A stretch of DNA of 64,000 nt, from NCBI GenBank assembly GCA_902781505.1, contig CACZJL010000004.1, positions 1-64,000 of the forward strand. The letters are read 5' to 3'. This stretch comes from an uncultured Lachnospiraceae bacterium. Lineage in GTDB: Bacteria > Bacillota > Clostridia > Lachnospirales > Lachnospiraceae. The notes under the pieces were generated by a model. That model had not been told where the DNA came from and did not search any database. It saw only the letters and a list, made by a program, of their open reading frames with translations. A program made the position numbers and the translations under genes. Below, piece after piece: positions 55,127-63,537 of the stretch; positions within the stretch are counted from its first letter, which is position 1, and every line of letters starts with the position of its first letter.

Positions 55127-55777
55127 ATGAGAGTTTTAGTACTGACCGGAGGAGATATCAATCTGTCCTGGGCAAATGAATTCATTCAGAAGAGAAATTA
55201 TGAAACGATCATCGCAGCGGACAGGGGCCTCGAGGCAGCAGATGCGCTGAATCTGAAGGTGAATCTGCTTGTCGGAGATTTTGATTCCGTGAAAAAGGAA
55301 GTCCTTGAAAAATACAGTGATGTTGAGACAAGAAAATTCCCGGAAGAAAAGGATGACACTGACACAGAAATCGCATTGAGAGCGGCTTTGGAGTATAAGT
55401 CGGAGAGCGGTCCGTTCCATATTGAAATCATTGGTGGATTTGGCTCGCGAATGGATCATGTTTTAACTAATCTGAATATTCTAAAAATTGGTGTTGACGC
55501 CGGAGTCGACGTCAGACTGTACGATAAATATAACTGTATTTACTTGAGAAATAAGCCATTTGCCATTCGCGTAGAGCATCGTTACGGAGACTTTGTTTCC
55601 TTTGTTCCATACACAGATTCGGTTGTAATGAGTCTTGCAGGCTTTAAATATCCACTTGCATTACAGGAGATTAAAAAGGGGGATTCCCTCCTGCAAAGTA
55701 ACGTCATTACTGGGCGCGACGGTATTGTCGACATTCAGAAGGGCATACTGGTATGCTGTGAAGCTAAAGAAATTTGA
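55127..55777 (+). CDS. thiN: Thiamine pyrophosphokinase
   Basis: A 216-residue enzyme converting thiamine to thiamine diphosphate. Visible are the N-terminal LTGGDINLSW, AADRGLEAA, LLVGDFDSV and FPEEKDDTDTEIAL, then a GGFGSRMDHVLTNLNIL motif; a C-terminal beta-domain binds thiamine. AGGAG before the ATG. It lies alone between the nfnB terminator and the decarboxylase promoter; no thiamine riboswitch is visible upstream. Confidence 0.94.
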   Translation: MRVLVLTGGDINLSWANEFIQKRNYETIIAADRGLEAADALNLKVNLLVGDFDSVKKEVLEKYSDVETRKFPEEKDDTDTEIALRAALEYKSESGPFHIEIIGGFGSRMDHVLTNLNILKIGVDAGVDVRLYDKYNCIYLRNKPFAIRVEHRYGDFVSFVPYTDSVVMSLAGFKYPLALQEIKKGDSLLQSNVITGRDGIVDIQKGILVCCEAKEI

Positions 55778-55830
55778 GAAATTGTATACAAAAATTCAGA
55801 AAATTAAGCGCTTACAATTGGCTAAAATGC

Positions 55831-55859
55831 TTGAAAATTGCGCAAGAATGTTATATTAT
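55831..55859 (+). promoter_or_regulatory. Promoter of the decarboxylase/transcarboxylase cluster
   Basis: TTGAAA 55831-55836, TATTAT 55854-55859, spacing 17, 38 bases before the start. Confidence 0.7.
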
Positions 55860-55897
55860 AGACAAAGTTGTTACGAATTAAATTAGGAGGGTCAACA

Positions 55898-57346
55898 ATG
55901 AGCAATTCAAACAAAATGTCAGCAATGGATCGCATTACGTCAATCCTTGATGACAACAGCTTTGTTGAGATTGGTGCCGGCGTTTCAGCCAGAGCAACTA
56001 ATTTCAACCTTCAGGAAAAGGCTGCTCCATCTGACGGTGTTATCACCGGATATGGTGTGATCAATGGCAGCCTCGTATACATTTACAGCCAGGATGCAGC
56101 TGTGTTAAACGGTTCTATCGGTGAGATGCATGCGAAGAAAATTGCAAGAATCTATGATCTTGCATTGAAAATGGGAGCTCCTGTAATTGGATTAATCGAT
56201 TCCACAGGTCTTCGCCTTCAGGAGGGAACAGACGCCTTAAATGGTTTCGGCAGCATTTACGCTAAGCAGAATCTTGCTTCCGGCGTAATTCCACAGATTA
56301 CGGCAGTATATGGTAAGTGTGGTGGTGGTCTTGCTGTGCTTACAGCAATGTCTGATTTCACATTTATGGAAGATGACGCAAAGCTTTTCGTAAACAGCCC
56401 AAATGCAGTTGACGGAAACTTCGAAGGAAAGCTTGATACAGCTTCTGCACAATTCCAGGCAGAGAATGGAAATGTTGATTTCACAGGAGATGAAGAGACA
56501 ATTGCCAATGCAATTCGTCAGCTCGTTTCCATCCTTCCTGCTAATAACGATGATGAAGCAGAGTATCTTGATTCTCAGGATGATTTAAACCGTGAAACAC
56601 CGGATATGGAAGCTGAGATTGCAGATCCTGCACTCGCGCTTGAAGATATCGCCGATGACGGTCTCTTCCTTGAGATTAAGTCTGAGTTTGCCAAGGAAAT
56701 GGTAGTTGGATTCCTGAAAGTTAACGGCGCAACCATTGGTGCTGTTGCAAACCGTGCAGCTACATTTGACGAGGAAGGCAATAAGGCAGAGGAGTTCGCA
56801 CCTGTACTTACAGTAGACGGTGCTTACAAGGCAGAGAGCTTCATTAAGTTCTGTGATGCTTTTGAAATCCCTATACTTTCCCTTACAAGTGTTGAAGGCT
56901 TCTGTTCCTGCGAAAGAGCGGAACGTGCCATTGCTAAGGCAGCTGCCAAGCTCGCATTTGCATTTGCCGATGCTTCTGTGCCAAAGGTTAATATTATTAC
57001 AGGAAAGTCCTTCGGTTCTGCTTATACAATCATGAACTCACAGGCACTTGGATGTGACCTGACTTATGCATGGCCATCCGCTTCCATCGGCATGATGGAT
57101 GCGACAGCTGCTGCTAAGATTATGTATGCAGATGAAATTGATTCTGCAGCAGATGTTCAGGAGAAGTTAAGAGAAAAGGCTTCCGAGTATGCAGCACTTC
57201 AGTCAGGAATTGAGCAGGCTGCAGCAAGAGGATACGTTGATACAATCATCGATCCTGCTGATACAAGAAAGTATGTTGCAGCTGCATTTGAAATGCTGTA
57301 CTCAAAGGCTGAGGATCGTCCTTTAAAGAAGCACGGCACAGTCTGA
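55898..57346 (+). CDS. Acyl-CoA carboxyltransferase subunit (MmdA / transcarboxylase 12S-like)
   Basis: A 482-residue carboxyltransferase of the crotonase-like acyl-CoA carboxylase family (methylmalonyl-CoA decarboxylase alpha, propionyl-CoA carboxylase beta, transcarboxylase 12S). Two halves show VYIYSQDAAVLNGSIG, GLIDSTGLRLQEG and GKCGGGLAVLTAMSDF (oxyanion-hole glycines), and in the second half IPILSLTSVEGF and NIITGKSFGSAYTIMNSQALG. It would move carboxyl between an acyl-CoA and biotin. ATG 55898 with AGGAGGG. The next gene starts 15 bases later. Substrate, methylmalonyl-CoA or another, is not determinable. Confidence 0.9.
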   Translation: MSNSNKMSAMDRITSILDDNSFVEIGAGVSARATNFNLQEKAAPSDGVITGYGVINGSLVYIYSQDAAVLNGSIGEMHAKKIARIYDLALKMGAPVIGLIDSTGLRLQEGTDALNGFGSIYAKQNLASGVIPQITAVYGKCGGGLAVLTAMSDFTFMEDDAKLFVNSPNAVDGNFEGKLDTASAQFQAENGNVDFTGDEETIANAIRQLVSILPANNDDEAEYLDSQDDLNRETPDMEAEIADPALALEDIADDGLFLEIKSEFAKEMVVGFLKVNGATIGAVANRAATFDEEGNKAEEFAPVLTVDGAYKAESFIKFCDAFEIPILSLTSVEGFCSCERAERAIAKAAAKLAFAFADASVPKVNIITGKSFGSAYTIMNSQALGCDLTYAWPSASIGMMDATAAAKIMYADEIDSAADVQEKLREKASEYAALQSGIEQAAARGYVDTIIDPADTRKYVAAAFEMLYSKAEDRPLKKHGTV

Positions 57347-57360
57347 TTTTGGAGGTAACT

Positions 57361-58164
57361 ATGAGAAAGAATATCGCTAAGAAGATGCTTATTCTTGTCT
57401 CTATGCTTGTTTTCTGTTTCTCATTAACAGCATGCGCTACACCAATTTCCAATAATGCGGTAAAGAAGAGCACGAAGGAGATTAAGGTAGAAGCAAGTGA
57501 GAAGGCCATTGAAGAATGGGCTTCAGCAATGATTCTGTATCTGAACAGTCAGACTACGGAACAGATTAAGCAGCAGGCAGAGAATTCAGTATCTTTAAAT
57601 GAGATTTTTGGCAAGCAGTTCGTTATTAATCAGGACGGAGTAAATGCCAAGACAGTAGAGTTCTACAACAGCTGGGCGAAATCAAGATCAGATCTTGGTA
57701 AGTTAGTAAGCATCGACAGCATGAAGGTAGAAACAAGTTCCGTAACCGGAACACTTTGTGTAGTAACTGTTAATGCTACGTATGAACAGCGTTCGTGCGT
57801 ATTCGAATTAACAATCAATGACAAGTATGAGCTTGAAGGTGGTGCTATCAATCCGAACTTCACAATGTTACAGAAGGTAGGAAAGGCATTAATCAACACC
57901 TTAATCGGTAGCGGTACAGTATTCCTTGTACTGATCTTTATGAGCTTTGTAATTTCACTTCTTCAGAATGTAAACAAGATCGGAAAGAAGAAGGAAACAG
58001 CCGCACCTGCTGCAGCTCCTGCTCCGGCAGTTAGTGCAACGGTTGAAGAAGTTATTGATGATACAGAATTAATCGCAGTCATCGCAGCTGCAATTGCAGC
58101 ACAGGAAGGCGTTCGCCCAGATCAGCTGGTCGTTCGTTCAATCAGAAAGTCCAGAAGGAGATAA
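57361..58164 (+). CDS. OadG-like gamma subunit fused to a lipoprotein domain
   Basis: A 267-residue protein. Residues 1-25 form a signal peptide with lipobox LTAC (Cys 25). An extracytoplasmic domain spans about 30-175. One membrane helix (about 183-203) and an Ala/Pro-rich linker lead to a cytosolic tail with ELIAVIAAAIAAQEG and a basic end RSIRKSRRR, as in OadG/MmdD subunits. Classical OadG is under 100 residues with only the helix and tail, so this form carries an extra surface domain, DUF3887-like in character. ATG 57361 with GGAGG upstream. The biotin carrier gene follows in 6 bases. Confidence 0.82.
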   Translation: MRKNIAKKMLILVSMLVFCFSLTACATPISNNAVKKSTKEIKVEASEKAIEEWASAMILYLNSQTTEQIKQQAENSVSLNEIFGKQFVINQDGVNAKTVEFYNSWAKSRSDLGKLVSIDSMKVETSSVTGTLCVVTVNATYEQRSCVFELTINDKYELEGGAINPNFTMLQKVGKALINTLIGSGTVFLVLIFMSFVISLLQNVNKIGKKKETAAPAAAPAPAVSATVEEVIDDTELIAVIAAAIAAQEGVRPDQLVVRSIRKSRRR

Positions 58165-58170
58165 TTTATT

Positions 58171-58545
58171 ATGAAGAGCTATACAATCACAGTTAATGGC
58201 GTAGCATATGATGTTACAGTTGAAGAAAATACAAACGGAGCTGTATCTGCTCCGGCTGCACAGGCACCAAAGGCAGCTTCAAAGGCTGCACCAAAGGTTG
58301 CACCAAAGGCAGCAGCAAGTACAGGTGCCGGTTCTGTTAAGATTGCTTCCCCGATGCAGGGTAAGATTTTAAAGACTCCTGTTTCAGTCGGTCAGGCTGT
58401 TAAGAAGGGCGATGTTTTAATCGTTCTTGAAGCTATGAAGATGGAAAATGAAATCCAGGCCGAGAAGGATGGAACAGTAGCTTCTGTAGATGTTTCTGTA
58501 GGTGATTCTGTAGAAACAGGTCAGGTTCTTATCACATTAAACTAA
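58171..58545 (+). CDS. Biotin carboxyl carrier protein of the decarboxylase
   Basis: A 124-residue biotin carrier. N-terminal residues 1-22 are a short beta segment, then an Ala/Pro/Lys-rich swinging linker (about 25-52), then the biotinyl domain (about 55-124). The biotin lysine is K90 in EAMKMENEI. It resembles MmdC/GcdC and the 1.3S subunit of transcarboxylase. It would shuttle carboxyl between the carboxyltransferases and the sodium-pump beta subunit. Confidence 0.95.
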   Translation: MKSYTITVNGVAYDVTVEENTNGAVSAPAAQAPKAASKAAPKVAPKAAASTGAGSVKIASPMQGKILKTPVSVGQAVKKGDVLIVLEAMKMENEIQAEKDGTVASVDVSVGDSVETGQVLITLN

Positions 58546-58618
58546 GAAAGATAAATGCAAGTAAGTCCTGATTTTCCTTAAAGAGAAGCGGGACATGACT
58601 GTATTTGAGGAGGTTAAA

Positions 58619-59770
58619 ATGAATTATATTGTTGAAACATTAGGAAACCTCGTACAGCAGACAGCATTCTTCGGACTTTCCTGGGGTAATTACCTGATGA
58701 TTATTATCGCACTGGTATTTATGTACCTTGCGATTGCAAGAGATTACGAACCATTACTTTTAGTTCCAATCTCCTTTGGTATGCTTCTGGTTAATATGTA
58801 TCCGGATATTATGCTTACGATTGAAGATTCCACAAGCGGAGTCGGCGGTCTTTTGCATTACTTCTATCTGCTGGATGAGTGGAGTATCTTACCATCTCTG
58901 ATTTTCATGGGCGTCGGAGCCATGACAGACTTCGCACCTCTGATTGCGAACCCTGCAAGCTTCCTGTTAGGAGCTGCTGCACAGTTCGGTATTTACATTG
59001 CTTACCTGATGGCTATTGTATTTGGTTTCCCTGATAAGGCGGCTGCAGCAATCTCTATCATTGGTGGTGCTGATGGTCCTACATCCATCTTCCTTGCCGG
59101 TAAGCTTGGACAGACCAGATACTTAGGACCAATCGCCGTTGCGGCATATTCTTATATGTCTCTGGTTCCGATTATTCAGCCACCAATCATGAAGCTATTT
59201 ACAACAGAAGAGCAGAGAAAGATTCGTATGGGCCAGCTTCGTCCGGTTTCAAAGCTTGAGAAGATTCTCTTCCCAATCGTTGTAACCATCGTTGTTGTAT
59301 TAATCTTACCTACAACAGCGCCTCTGGTAGGTATGCTGATGCTTGGTAACCTCTTTAAGGAATCCGGTGTTGTTCCTCAGTTAACGGAAACAGCAAGCAA
59401 TGCTCTTATGTACATCGTTGTTATCATCCTCGGCACATCCGTAGGTGCTACAACAAGTGCTAAGGCATTCTTAAATCTTGATACTTTAAAGATTCTTGCA
59501 CTTGGTCTGATTGCATTTGCCGTTGGTACAGCTTCCGGCGTAATCCTTGGTAAGGTATTGATGAAGGCCACTCATGGCAAGGTTAATCCGCTGATCGGTT
59601 CCGCCGGTGTATCTGCCGTACCTATGGCAGCCCGTGTATCTCAGAAAGTTGGACAGGAAGCTGATCCCGGTAACTTCCTTCTGATGCATGCGATGGGACC
59701 AAATGTAGCCGGTGTTATCGGTACCGCGGTTGCGGCCGGTACATTCATGGCAATGTTCGGAGTAGTTTAA
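58619..59770 (+). CDS. Sodium ion-translocating decarboxylase beta subunit
   Basis: A 383-residue polytopic membrane protein of the OadB/MmdB/GcdB family, which frees CO2 from carboxybiotin and pumps sodium out. Conserved membrane-embedded motifs are visible: IANPASFLLGAAAQFGI, ISIIGGADGPTSIFLAGKLG (with the essential Asp), YSYMSLVPIIQPP and, near the end, GVSAVPMAARVSQKVG and NFLLMHAMGPNVAGVIG. ATG 58619 follows GAGGAGG. Its presence is the main evidence that the cluster conserves energy. Confidence 0.95.
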   Translation: MNYIVETLGNLVQQTAFFGLSWGNYLMIIIALVFMYLAIARDYEPLLLVPISFGMLLVNMYPDIMLTIEDSTSGVGGLLHYFYLLDEWSILPSLIFMGVGAMTDFAPLIANPASFLLGAAAQFGIYIAYLMAIVFGFPDKAAAAISIIGGADGPTSIFLAGKLGQTRYLGPIAVAAYSYMSLVPIIQPPIMKLFTTEEQRKIRMGQLRPVSKLEKILFPIVVTIVVVLILPTTAPLVGMLMLGNLFKESGVVPQLTETASNALMYIVVIILGTSVGATTSAKAFLNLDTLKILALGLIAFAVGTASGVILGKVLMKATHGKVNPLIGSAGVSAVPMAARVSQKVGQEADPGNFLLMHAMGPNVAGVIGTAVAAGTFMAMFGVV

Positions 59771-59849
59771 TTTTCTTCATCTGCGGCGCTCTGGCTGCAG
59801 TCGCAGATGAGTTTTTGATACGTGTAAAGCCAGAAGAAAGAGGAATTTT

Positions 59850-61265
59850 ATGTCTGAAGAGATTAGAAAGGTTGGCATTACAGAGACAGTCCTTCGTGAC
59901 GCTCATCAGTCTCTGATTGCTACCAGAATGACAACAGAGCAGATGCTTCCAATCATCGAAACAATGGATCAGGTTGGATATCATTCTGTAGAGTGCTGGG
60001 GTGGTGCTACATTTGATGCATGCCTTCGTTTCCTCAAGGAAGATCCTTGGGACAGATTAAGAAAGTTAAGGGATGGCTTTAAGAACACAAAGCTTCAGAT
60101 GCTGTTCAGAGGCCAGAATATCTTAGGTTACAATCATTATTCAGATGATGTTGTAGAGTACTTCGTTCAGAAGTCCCTTGCAAACGGTATCGACATCATT
60201 CGTATTTTCGACTGTGTTAATGACTTAAGAAACCTTGAAACAGCTGTTAAGGCTGCCAAGAAGGAAAATGGTCATGCACAGATTGCCCTTTCCTACACAA
60301 CAGGTGATGCGTACACACTTGAGTATTGGGAGAAGATGGCCAAGGACATCGAAGAGATGGGCGCAGATTCCATCTGTGTAAAGGATATGGCAGGACTCTT
60401 ACTTCCAGATAAGGCATTCGAGCTTGTATCTGCATTAAAGAGAGGTTCTAAGCTTCCTGTTCAGATGCATACACATTACACATCCGGTATGGCTTCAATG
60501 ACTTACCTTAAGGCAATTGAAGCAGGTGCTGACGTAATTGATACAGCCATCTCACCATTTTCCATGGGTACATCACAGCCTGCTACAGAAGTTATGGTTA
60601 AGGCTCTTGAAGGAACAAAGTTTGATACAGGAATTGATCAGGCTCTCCTTTCAAAGATTGCAGATCACTTCCAGCCACAGCGCGAAGAAGCTATCGAATC
60701 CGGCCTTATGTCCACAAAGGTTCTTGGTATCAATATCAACACTCTTCGTTACCAGGTTCCAGGTGGTATGTTATCCAACCTGATTTCTCAGCTTAAGAAT
60801 GCAAATGCCTTAGATCGCTTAGGTGATGTTTTAGAGGAAATCCCAAGAGTTCGTAAGGACTTCGGTGAACCACCTCTTGTAACTCCATCTTCTCAGATCG
60901 TAGGTACACAGGCTGTATTAAATGTTCTGAACGGCGAGCGTTACAAGATGATCACAAAGGAATCGAAGAAGTTCTTAAAGGGTGAATTTGGTCAGACTGT
61001 AAAGCCATTCAATGCTGAAGTTCAGAAGAAGGCCATCGGTGATGAAGAGCCGATTACCTGCAGACCTGCAGACCTAATTGCTCCACAGCTTGAGGATTTA
61101 AAGAAGAACCCGGTTGTTCAGAAGTATCAGCAGCAGGAAGAGGATATTCTTTCCTACGCACTGTTCCCTCAGGTAGCAGAAGAGTTCTTTAAGTACAGAG
61201 AAGCACAGCAGACAAAGGTTGATCCTGCTGTAGCTGACACAGAAAACAAAGCATATCCAGTCTGA
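59850..61265 (+). CDS. Pyruvate/oxaloacetate carboxyltransferase (OadA / transcarboxylase 5S-like), no biotin domain
   Basis: A 471-residue carboxyltransferase of the TIM-barrel type. It has ETVLRDAHQSLIATRM (active-site Asp and His), QMLFRGQNILGY, ADSICVKDMAGLL (the lysine carbamylated in this family), a QMHTHYTSG metal motif, and GTSQPATEVMVKAL. It stops after the carboxyltransferase and small C-terminal helical region, without the biotinyl domain of full OadA, so it would use the separate carrier at 58171. It exchanges carboxyl between biotin and pyruvate/oxaloacetate. AAAGAGG before the ATG; terminator at 61278. Confidence 0.93.
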   Translation: MSEEIRKVGITETVLRDAHQSLIATRMTTEQMLPIIETMDQVGYHSVECWGGATFDACLRFLKEDPWDRLRKLRDGFKNTKLQMLFRGQNILGYNHYSDDVVEYFVQKSLANGIDIIRIFDCVNDLRNLETAVKAAKKENGHAQIALSYTTGDAYTLEYWEKMAKDIEEMGADSICVKDMAGLLLPDKAFELVSALKRGSKLPVQMHTHYTSGMASMTYLKAIEAGADVIDTAISPFSMGTSQPATEVMVKALEGTKFDTGIDQALLSKIADHFQPQREEAIESGLMSTKVLGININTLRYQVPGGMLSNLISQLKNANALDRLGDVLEEIPRVRKDFGEPPLVTPSSQIVGTQAVLNVLNGERYKMITKESKKFLKGEFGQTVKPFNAEVQKKAIGDEEPITCRPADLIAPQLEDLKKNPVVQKYQQQEEDILSYALFPQVAEEFFKYREAQQTKVDPAVADTENKAYPV

Positions 61266-61277
61266 GTGCTGGTATTT

Positions 61278-61312
61278 AGCCCCGAGGCCTGACGGTCTTT
61301 GGGGCTTTTTTC
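61278..61312 (+). terminator. Terminator closing the decarboxylase cluster
   Basis: AGCCCCGAGGCC pairs with the GTCTTTGGGGCT arm around TGAC, followed by TTTTTTC. Confidence 0.75.
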
Positions 61313-61454
61313 GTTGGAGTACTGTCGCCGCATGTCAGTGTGGCTGAGTGGTGCCTGCGCCATGGTTGTGAATGGGAATCCTGTTTTAGCTTGCATGGAT
61401 GTCTGTCCGATGAAGATTGAGACGCTCGCCTCCATCGTAAAGATGAACCGCTGA
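61311..61454 (+). pseudogene. Remnant of a fumarate reductase/succinate dehydrogenase iron-sulfur subunit
   Basis: A short frame ending in TGA at 61452-61454 translates to a fragment with SGACAMVVNGNPVLAC and then MKIETLAS. This follows the [2Fe-2S] region of FrdB/SdhB (pattern C-G-S-C-x-M-x-x-N-x-x-P-x-L-A-C, then M-K-V-E-A-L), but the expected central cysteine is replaced by Trp or shifted and only about 45 residues remain. There is no ribosome binding site before the ATG at 61332. It begins right at the tail of a terminator. Recognition is by eye. Confidence 0.5.
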
Positions 61455-61507
61455 TTTTTGCGGGAGTTTGTGGTATGATTAGAACACTAATGCGTGGAGG
61501 TTTTGGT

Positions 61508-62857
61508 TTGAGTGAGGTAATTATTGTCGGCGGTGGTGCTGCCGGTATGATCTGTGCCTGTGAGGCGGCAAAGGCCGGTCACAGAGTCACATTGATTGAA
61601 AAGAATGAAAAGCTGGGTAAGAAGATTTATATCACCGGTAAGGGAAGGGGAAATCTGACCAATGCCGGAGATCAGGACACATTGATGAAGAGTGTCGTTT
61701 CAAATCCTAAGTTTTTATATTCCGCATTTGGTGAGTTCAATAACTTTGATACCATGGATTATTTTACGAATCTTGGTCTGAAAATCAAGGTGGAGCGAGG
61801 GGGCAGAGTTTTTCCGGAATCCGACCATGCCTATGAAATTACCGATGTGTTAAAGAGAGAAATGAATCGACTGAAGGTGAAGGTGGTTTTAAATACTGCA
61901 GTGAAGGGGCTGATTACCGAGCAGGTTGCGGCGGCCGGGGTAGCTGGCGAAGCGGCTGGTACAGCAGCTGACGAAGAGAAGGCTTTAAAGCAGGATAGGT
62001 GGGCTGCGAAAAAGAAGAATAAGGGTCCGGTGAAGAAGATTACCGGTGTACTTATCAGCCGTGGGCCGATGAGCAAGCCTGAAGAATTAAGAGCCGATGC
62101 CGTTGTTCTTGCAACGGGTGGCTTAAGTTACCCAAGCACAGGTTCTACAGGCGACGGACACAGGTGGGCTGTAGAGCTTGGACTTGCAGTGACGGACACA
62201 CATCCGGCGCTGGTTGCGATGAAGACTAAAGAGGATTTTAAGGATATGGCGGGCCTTTCTTTAAAGAACTGTGCCATTACCGTATTTGACGGAACGAAGA
62301 AGGTGTATGAGGATTTCGGTGAAATGCTCTTTACACATACAGGCGTTTCAGGTCCTATGATTTTAAGTGCATCAAGCCACTGTGCAAAGCGCGTGTCAGA
62401 CCACGAATTGAGTCTGAAGCTCGATTTAAAGCCTGCTTTAGACAGACAGCAACTTGATGCAAGAATTTTAAGAGACTGGGAGAATGAAAAGAACAGAGAC
62501 TTTGAAAATTCTCTTTCAGGACTTCTTCCAAGAAGCATTATTCCGGCTGTTGTTAAACAGACCGGTGTCACACCTGGCAAGAAAGTCCATGATATCACAA
62601 AAGAAGAACGTGAGAAATTAGTTGAGGCCGTGAAGGCATTTGCCATGACCTTAACAGGGCTTGAAGGCTATGAACAGGCAATCATCACGCAGGGCGGCGT
62701 TAAGGTTTCAGAAATCAACCCGAAGACAATGGAAAGCAAAAAGGTTTCCGGCCTCTTCGTTGTTGGCGAACTGCTTGATGTCGATGCCGTAACAGGCGGA
62801 TTTAACTTAACAATCGCATGGTCGACAGGAGTCGCAGCGGGAAGAAATATCAGATAA
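61508..62857 (+). CDS. HI0933/BaiN-like NAD(P)/FAD-dependent oxidoreductase
   Basis: A 449-residue flavoprotein of the HI0933 family. It shows VIIVGGGAAGMICACEAAKAGH (FAD Rossmann), GRGNLTNAG, VLATGGLSYPSTGSTGDGH, FTHTGVSGP and the C-terminal GLFVVGELLDVDAVTGGFNL. A Lys/Ala-rich insert lies at about 145-175. The reaction of most members is unknown; one group reduces bile acids. TTG 61508 with TGGAGG 7 bases upstream is chosen; ATG 61475 with GGGAG upstream is the alternative and would add 11 residues. Confidence 0.88.
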   Translation: MSEVIIVGGGAAGMICACEAAKAGHRVTLIEKNEKLGKKIYITGKGRGNLTNAGDQDTLMKSVVSNPKFLYSAFGEFNNFDTMDYFTNLGLKIKVERGGRVFPESDHAYEITDVLKREMNRLKVKVVLNTAVKGLITEQVAAAGVAGEAAGTAADEEKALKQDRWAAKKKNKGPVKKITGVLISRGPMSKPEELRADAVVLATGGLSYPSTGSTGDGHRWAVELGLAVTDTHPALVAMKTKEDFKDMAGLSLKNCAITVFDGTKKVYEDFGEMLFTHTGVSGPMILSASSHCAKRVSDHELSLKLDLKPALDRQQLDARILRDWENEKNRDFENSLSGLLPRSIIPAVVKQTGVTPGKKVHDITKEEREKLVEAVKAFAMTLTGLEGYEQAIITQGGVKVSEINPKTMESKKVSGLFVVGELLDVDAVTGGFNLTIAWSTGVAAGRNIR

Positions 62858-62868
62858 GGAGCGAAACC

Positions 62869-63537
62869 ATGAGTAAGGCAATTGCAATTGACGGACCAGC
62901 AGGAGCAGGAAAGAGCACAATCGCGAAGAGAGTCGCAAAGGAGCTTGGAGCAATTTACGTAGATACAGGGGCTATGTACCGTGCAATGGCAGTGTATTTT
63001 ACACGCCTCGGTGTTGATCCCGATAATGAAGAAGCAATCAACGCAGCAGTGGATGGTGCGAAGGTTACGATTGATTATGTAAACGGCGAGCAGCAGGTAA
63101 TTTTAAACGGCGAAAATGTCAACGCTTTCCTCCGTACCGAAGAGACTGGTAAGATGGCGAGCAAGACGAGTAAATATGCGGCTGTTCGCACAAAGCTTGT
63201 TGATCTTCAGAGAGAACTTGCAAGCGAAAAGCCGGTTATCATGGATGGCAGGGATATCGGAACGGTAGTACTTCCGGATGCATTTCTTAAAATCTTCCTC
63301 ACAGCCAGTGTAGATGCAAGAGCGAAGAGACGTTTTGACGAGCTGACAGCTAAGGGCGAAGAATGCGATTACGAGGCAATTAAAAAAGATATCGCTGACC
63401 GTGACTATCAGGATTCACATCGCGAGGTTTCTCCGTTAAAGCAGGCAGAGGACGCAGTTCTTCTTGATACATCCAATATGAATATCGATGAAGTGACGGA
63501 TGCAGTAATTAAGATGGCAAAGGAACATTTAGCATGA
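62869..63537 (+). CDS. cmk: Cytidylate kinase
   Basis: A 222-residue kinase making CDP from CMP. It has P-loop DGPAGAGKST, YVDTGAMYRAMA, MDGRDIGTVVLPDA and a lid region ending in ADRDYQDSHREVSPL. ATG 62869 follows AAGGAG; the frame open to 62818 overlaps the upstream gene and is not used. Its stop codon overlaps the ispH start (ATGA), a pairing common in clostridia. Confidence 0.97.
   Translation: MSKAIAIDGPAGAGKSTIAKRVAKELGAIYVDTGAMYRAMAVYFTRLGVDPDNEEAINAAVDGAKVTIDYVNGEQQVILNGENVNAFLRTEETGKMASKTSKYAAVRTKLVDLQRELASEKPVIMDGRDIGTVVLPDAFLKIFLTASVDARAKRRFDELTAKGEECDYEAIKKDIADRDYQDSHREVSPLKQAEDAVLLDTSNMNIDEVTDAVIKMAKEHLA

Noticed and set aside
55898-61265. Acetyl-CoA carboxylase operon
   Set aside because: There is no biotin carboxylase gene, and a sodium-pump beta subunit and OadG-like subunit are present, so it is a decarboxylase/transcarboxylase cluster.
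61169-61435. 88-residue minus-strand frame after the 5S-like gene
   Set aside because: It is the antisense of the Fe-S remnant and the end of the carboxyltransferase gene, and crosses a terminator.
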